This document shows, in pieces, positions 6,946 to 7,569 of a stretch of DNA of 7,569 nt (positions are counted from its first letter, which is position 1; each line of letters begins with the position of its first letter). Source of the DNA: an uncultured Erysipelotrichaceae bacterium (GTDB lineage Bacteria; Bacillota_I; Bacilli_A; RFN20; CAG-826); contig CACYJD010000025.1 of the NCBI GenBank assembly GCA_902774655.1, positions 1 to 7,569 on the forward strand, written 5' to 3'. A program made the translations under genes and the position numbers. A model generated the notes under the pieces. It did not search any database. It was not told the origin of the DNA and was given only the letters and a program-made list of their open reading frames with translations.

Positions 6946-6971
6946 AAGCTGCATCTCGGTGCAGCTTTTTT
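6946..6971 (+). terminator. Rho-independent terminator after fakA
   Basis: AAGCTGCA (6946-6953) and TGCAGCTT (6960-6967) form a perfect 8-bp stem with a 6-base loop, followed by T through 6971. It lies 19 bases after the fakA stop codon and closes the degV-fakA operon. Confidence 0.92.
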
Positions 6972-6998
6972 ATGCGTTTTAAAGCCTTAAAGCGCATA
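6971..6998. repeat. Second hairpin directly behind the fakA terminator
   Basis: TATGCG and CGCATA are the ends of a 12-bp stem with one G-T pair around an AGCC loop (6983-6986). It starts at the last T of the terminator and has no T-run of its own. It could protect a read-through RNA 3' end, or act as a DNA palindrome for a regulator of the ribokinase gene; no function is proven. Confidence 0.6.
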
Positions 6999-7065
6999 TA
7001 CTCGCCTATTTGGGACAAAAGTCTCAAATAGTTAATAACTTTGTTATTTCTAAATAGCCGAGTAT
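6998..7065. promoter_or_regulatory. Nested inverted repeats with competing pairings upstream of the ribokinase gene
   Basis: ATACTCG (6998-7004) pairs perfectly with CGAGTAT (7059-7065). Within this, CTATTTGGGAC (7006-7016) pairs with GTCTCAAATAG (7021-7031) over an AAAA loop (11 bp, one G-T pair), and AATAAC (7034-7039) pairs with GTTATT (7043-7048). CTATTT (7006-7011) can instead pair with AAATAG (7052-7057), extending the outer stem and opening the base of the first hairpin. The pairings are seen. A role as operator or RNA switch is inferred. Confidence 0.55.
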
Positions 7066-7081
7066 TGTTTATGATTAATAT
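7047..7081 (+). promoter_or_regulatory. Candidate ribokinase promoter giving a leaderless transcript
   Basis: The -10 TATGAT (7070-7075; 5 of 6 matches) ends 6 bases before ATG 7082, so +1 falls on the start codon, exactly as at rarA. The hexamer 17 bases upstream, TTTCTA (7047-7052), is a poor -35, which suggests an activator or weak expression. No Shine-Dalgarno sequence precedes the ATG. Confidence 0.5.
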
Positions 7082-7569
7082 ATGAAATCAATCGCTGTAG
7101 TTGGCTCAATTAATATTGATACAACAGTATACATGGATAAGTTTCCAAAGAAGGGTGAGACACGAATTGGAGACTTTTCTAGCACGTCGCTAGGTGGCAA
7201 AGGTTGCAATCAAGCAATCGCTATTTCAAATGCTAAGGGAAATGTTTGTTTCTATGGATCTGTTGGGGATGATGATAAAGCAAATATTGCTAAAAATTAT
7301 ATAAATTCTTTTGGTTTAAATGCTGAGTTGCATGTTTGCGGTAAGGCAGAAACAGGAAGTGCAACAATCTTAGTGGAATCTACTGGCGAAAATAGAATCG
7401 TTGTTCTTAAGGGCGCAAATGAATTTGTTAACAAAGATACATTGCCTAATAGCGTATTTAATAAAGATATAATAGTTTTGCAAAATGAAATTCCTAGTGA
7501 AACCATTTCATTACTAACCAATGCCTATAAAGATCGAATTGTTGTATTTAATCCTGCTCCAACAAAGGA
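7082..7569 (+). CDS. Ribokinase-family sugar kinase (PfkB superfamily), N-terminal part, runs off the window
   Basis: The visible 162 residues match ribokinase and are cut by the right edge. VVGSINID (6-13) holds the Asn and Asp that contact the sugar. GGKGCNQA (38-45) is the PfkB signature with the ribokinase pattern GGKGxNQ. GDDD (62-65), TGENRIVVLKGAN (101-113), LQNEIP (133-138) with the substrate-lid Glu, and NPAP (157-160) all follow the usual order. The catalytic DTxGAGD loop and ATP site lie beyond the window. The family phosphorylates D-ribose or a related pentose or nucleoside with ATP in the cytoplasm; RbsK is likely, but deoxyribokinase cannot be excluded. ATG 7082 is secure because an in-frame TAA lies at 7076-7078. 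There is no ribosome binding site. The fakA terminator separates it from the operon upstream. Confidence 0.88.
   Translation, partial: MKSIAVVGSINIDTTVYMDKFPKKGETRIGDFSSTSLGGKGCNQAIAISNAKGNVCFYGSVGDDDKANIAKNYINSFGLNAELHVCGKAETGSATILVESTGENRIVVLKGANEFVNKDTLPNSVFNKDIIVLQNEIPSETISLLTNAYKDRIVVFNPAPTK

Noticed and set aside
7297..7521. 74-codon minus-strand reading frame inside the ribokinase region
   Set aside because: The plus strand here encodes conserved ribokinase motifs, so this is an antisense artefact.

Overview
The window is AT-rich, compact bacterial DNA with low-GC Gram-positive gene content: RarA, a DegV/FakB plus FakA pair, a DhaS-like TetR regulator, and a strong AAGGAGG ribosome binding site before degV. 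Tryptophan is encoded by TGG and no in-frame TGA is seen. All six visible stop codons are TAA or TAG. This fits an uncultured member of the Bacilli (Erysipelotrichales, RF39 or Acholeplasma-like) that uses the standard code. The lineage is inferred from gene content and composition, not from a marker gene.

Layout, left to right. (1) The 3' part of an FtsX-type ABC transporter permease enters from the left edge (+). (2) rarA, a replication-fork AAA+ ATPase, starts 14 bases later (+), apparently from its own promoter and without a leader. It ends inside a perfect inverted repeat that probably terminates transcription from both sides. (3) On the minus strand a tetR-type regulator gene is followed after 33 bases by a 12-TM major facilitator gene, probably as one operon. 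(4) The 122-base divergent region holds the tetR promoter covered by a long palindrome, the likely autoregulatory operator, and a separate promoter for (5) degV/fakB and fakA (+). This pair is probably a fatty acid kinase that turns exogenous fatty acids into acyl-phosphate for phospholipid synthesis. (6) After a clear terminator, a 110-base stretch full of inverted repeats precedes the 5' part of a ribokinase-family gene (+), which runs off the right edge and also looks leaderless.

The operons are mostly independent: DNA repair, regulated export or uptake, fatty acid scavenging and sugar phosphorylation. I see no phage, IS element, CRISPR array, tRNA or rRNA, and no clearly novel multi-gene system. 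The observations most worth checking are non-coding: two starts where a -10 box ends exactly 6 bases before the ATG, the palindrome over the tetR promoter, mutually exclusive hairpins before the ribokinase gene, and a split inverted repeat shared by two intergenic sites. In the proteins, DegV lacks a conserved C-terminal His.
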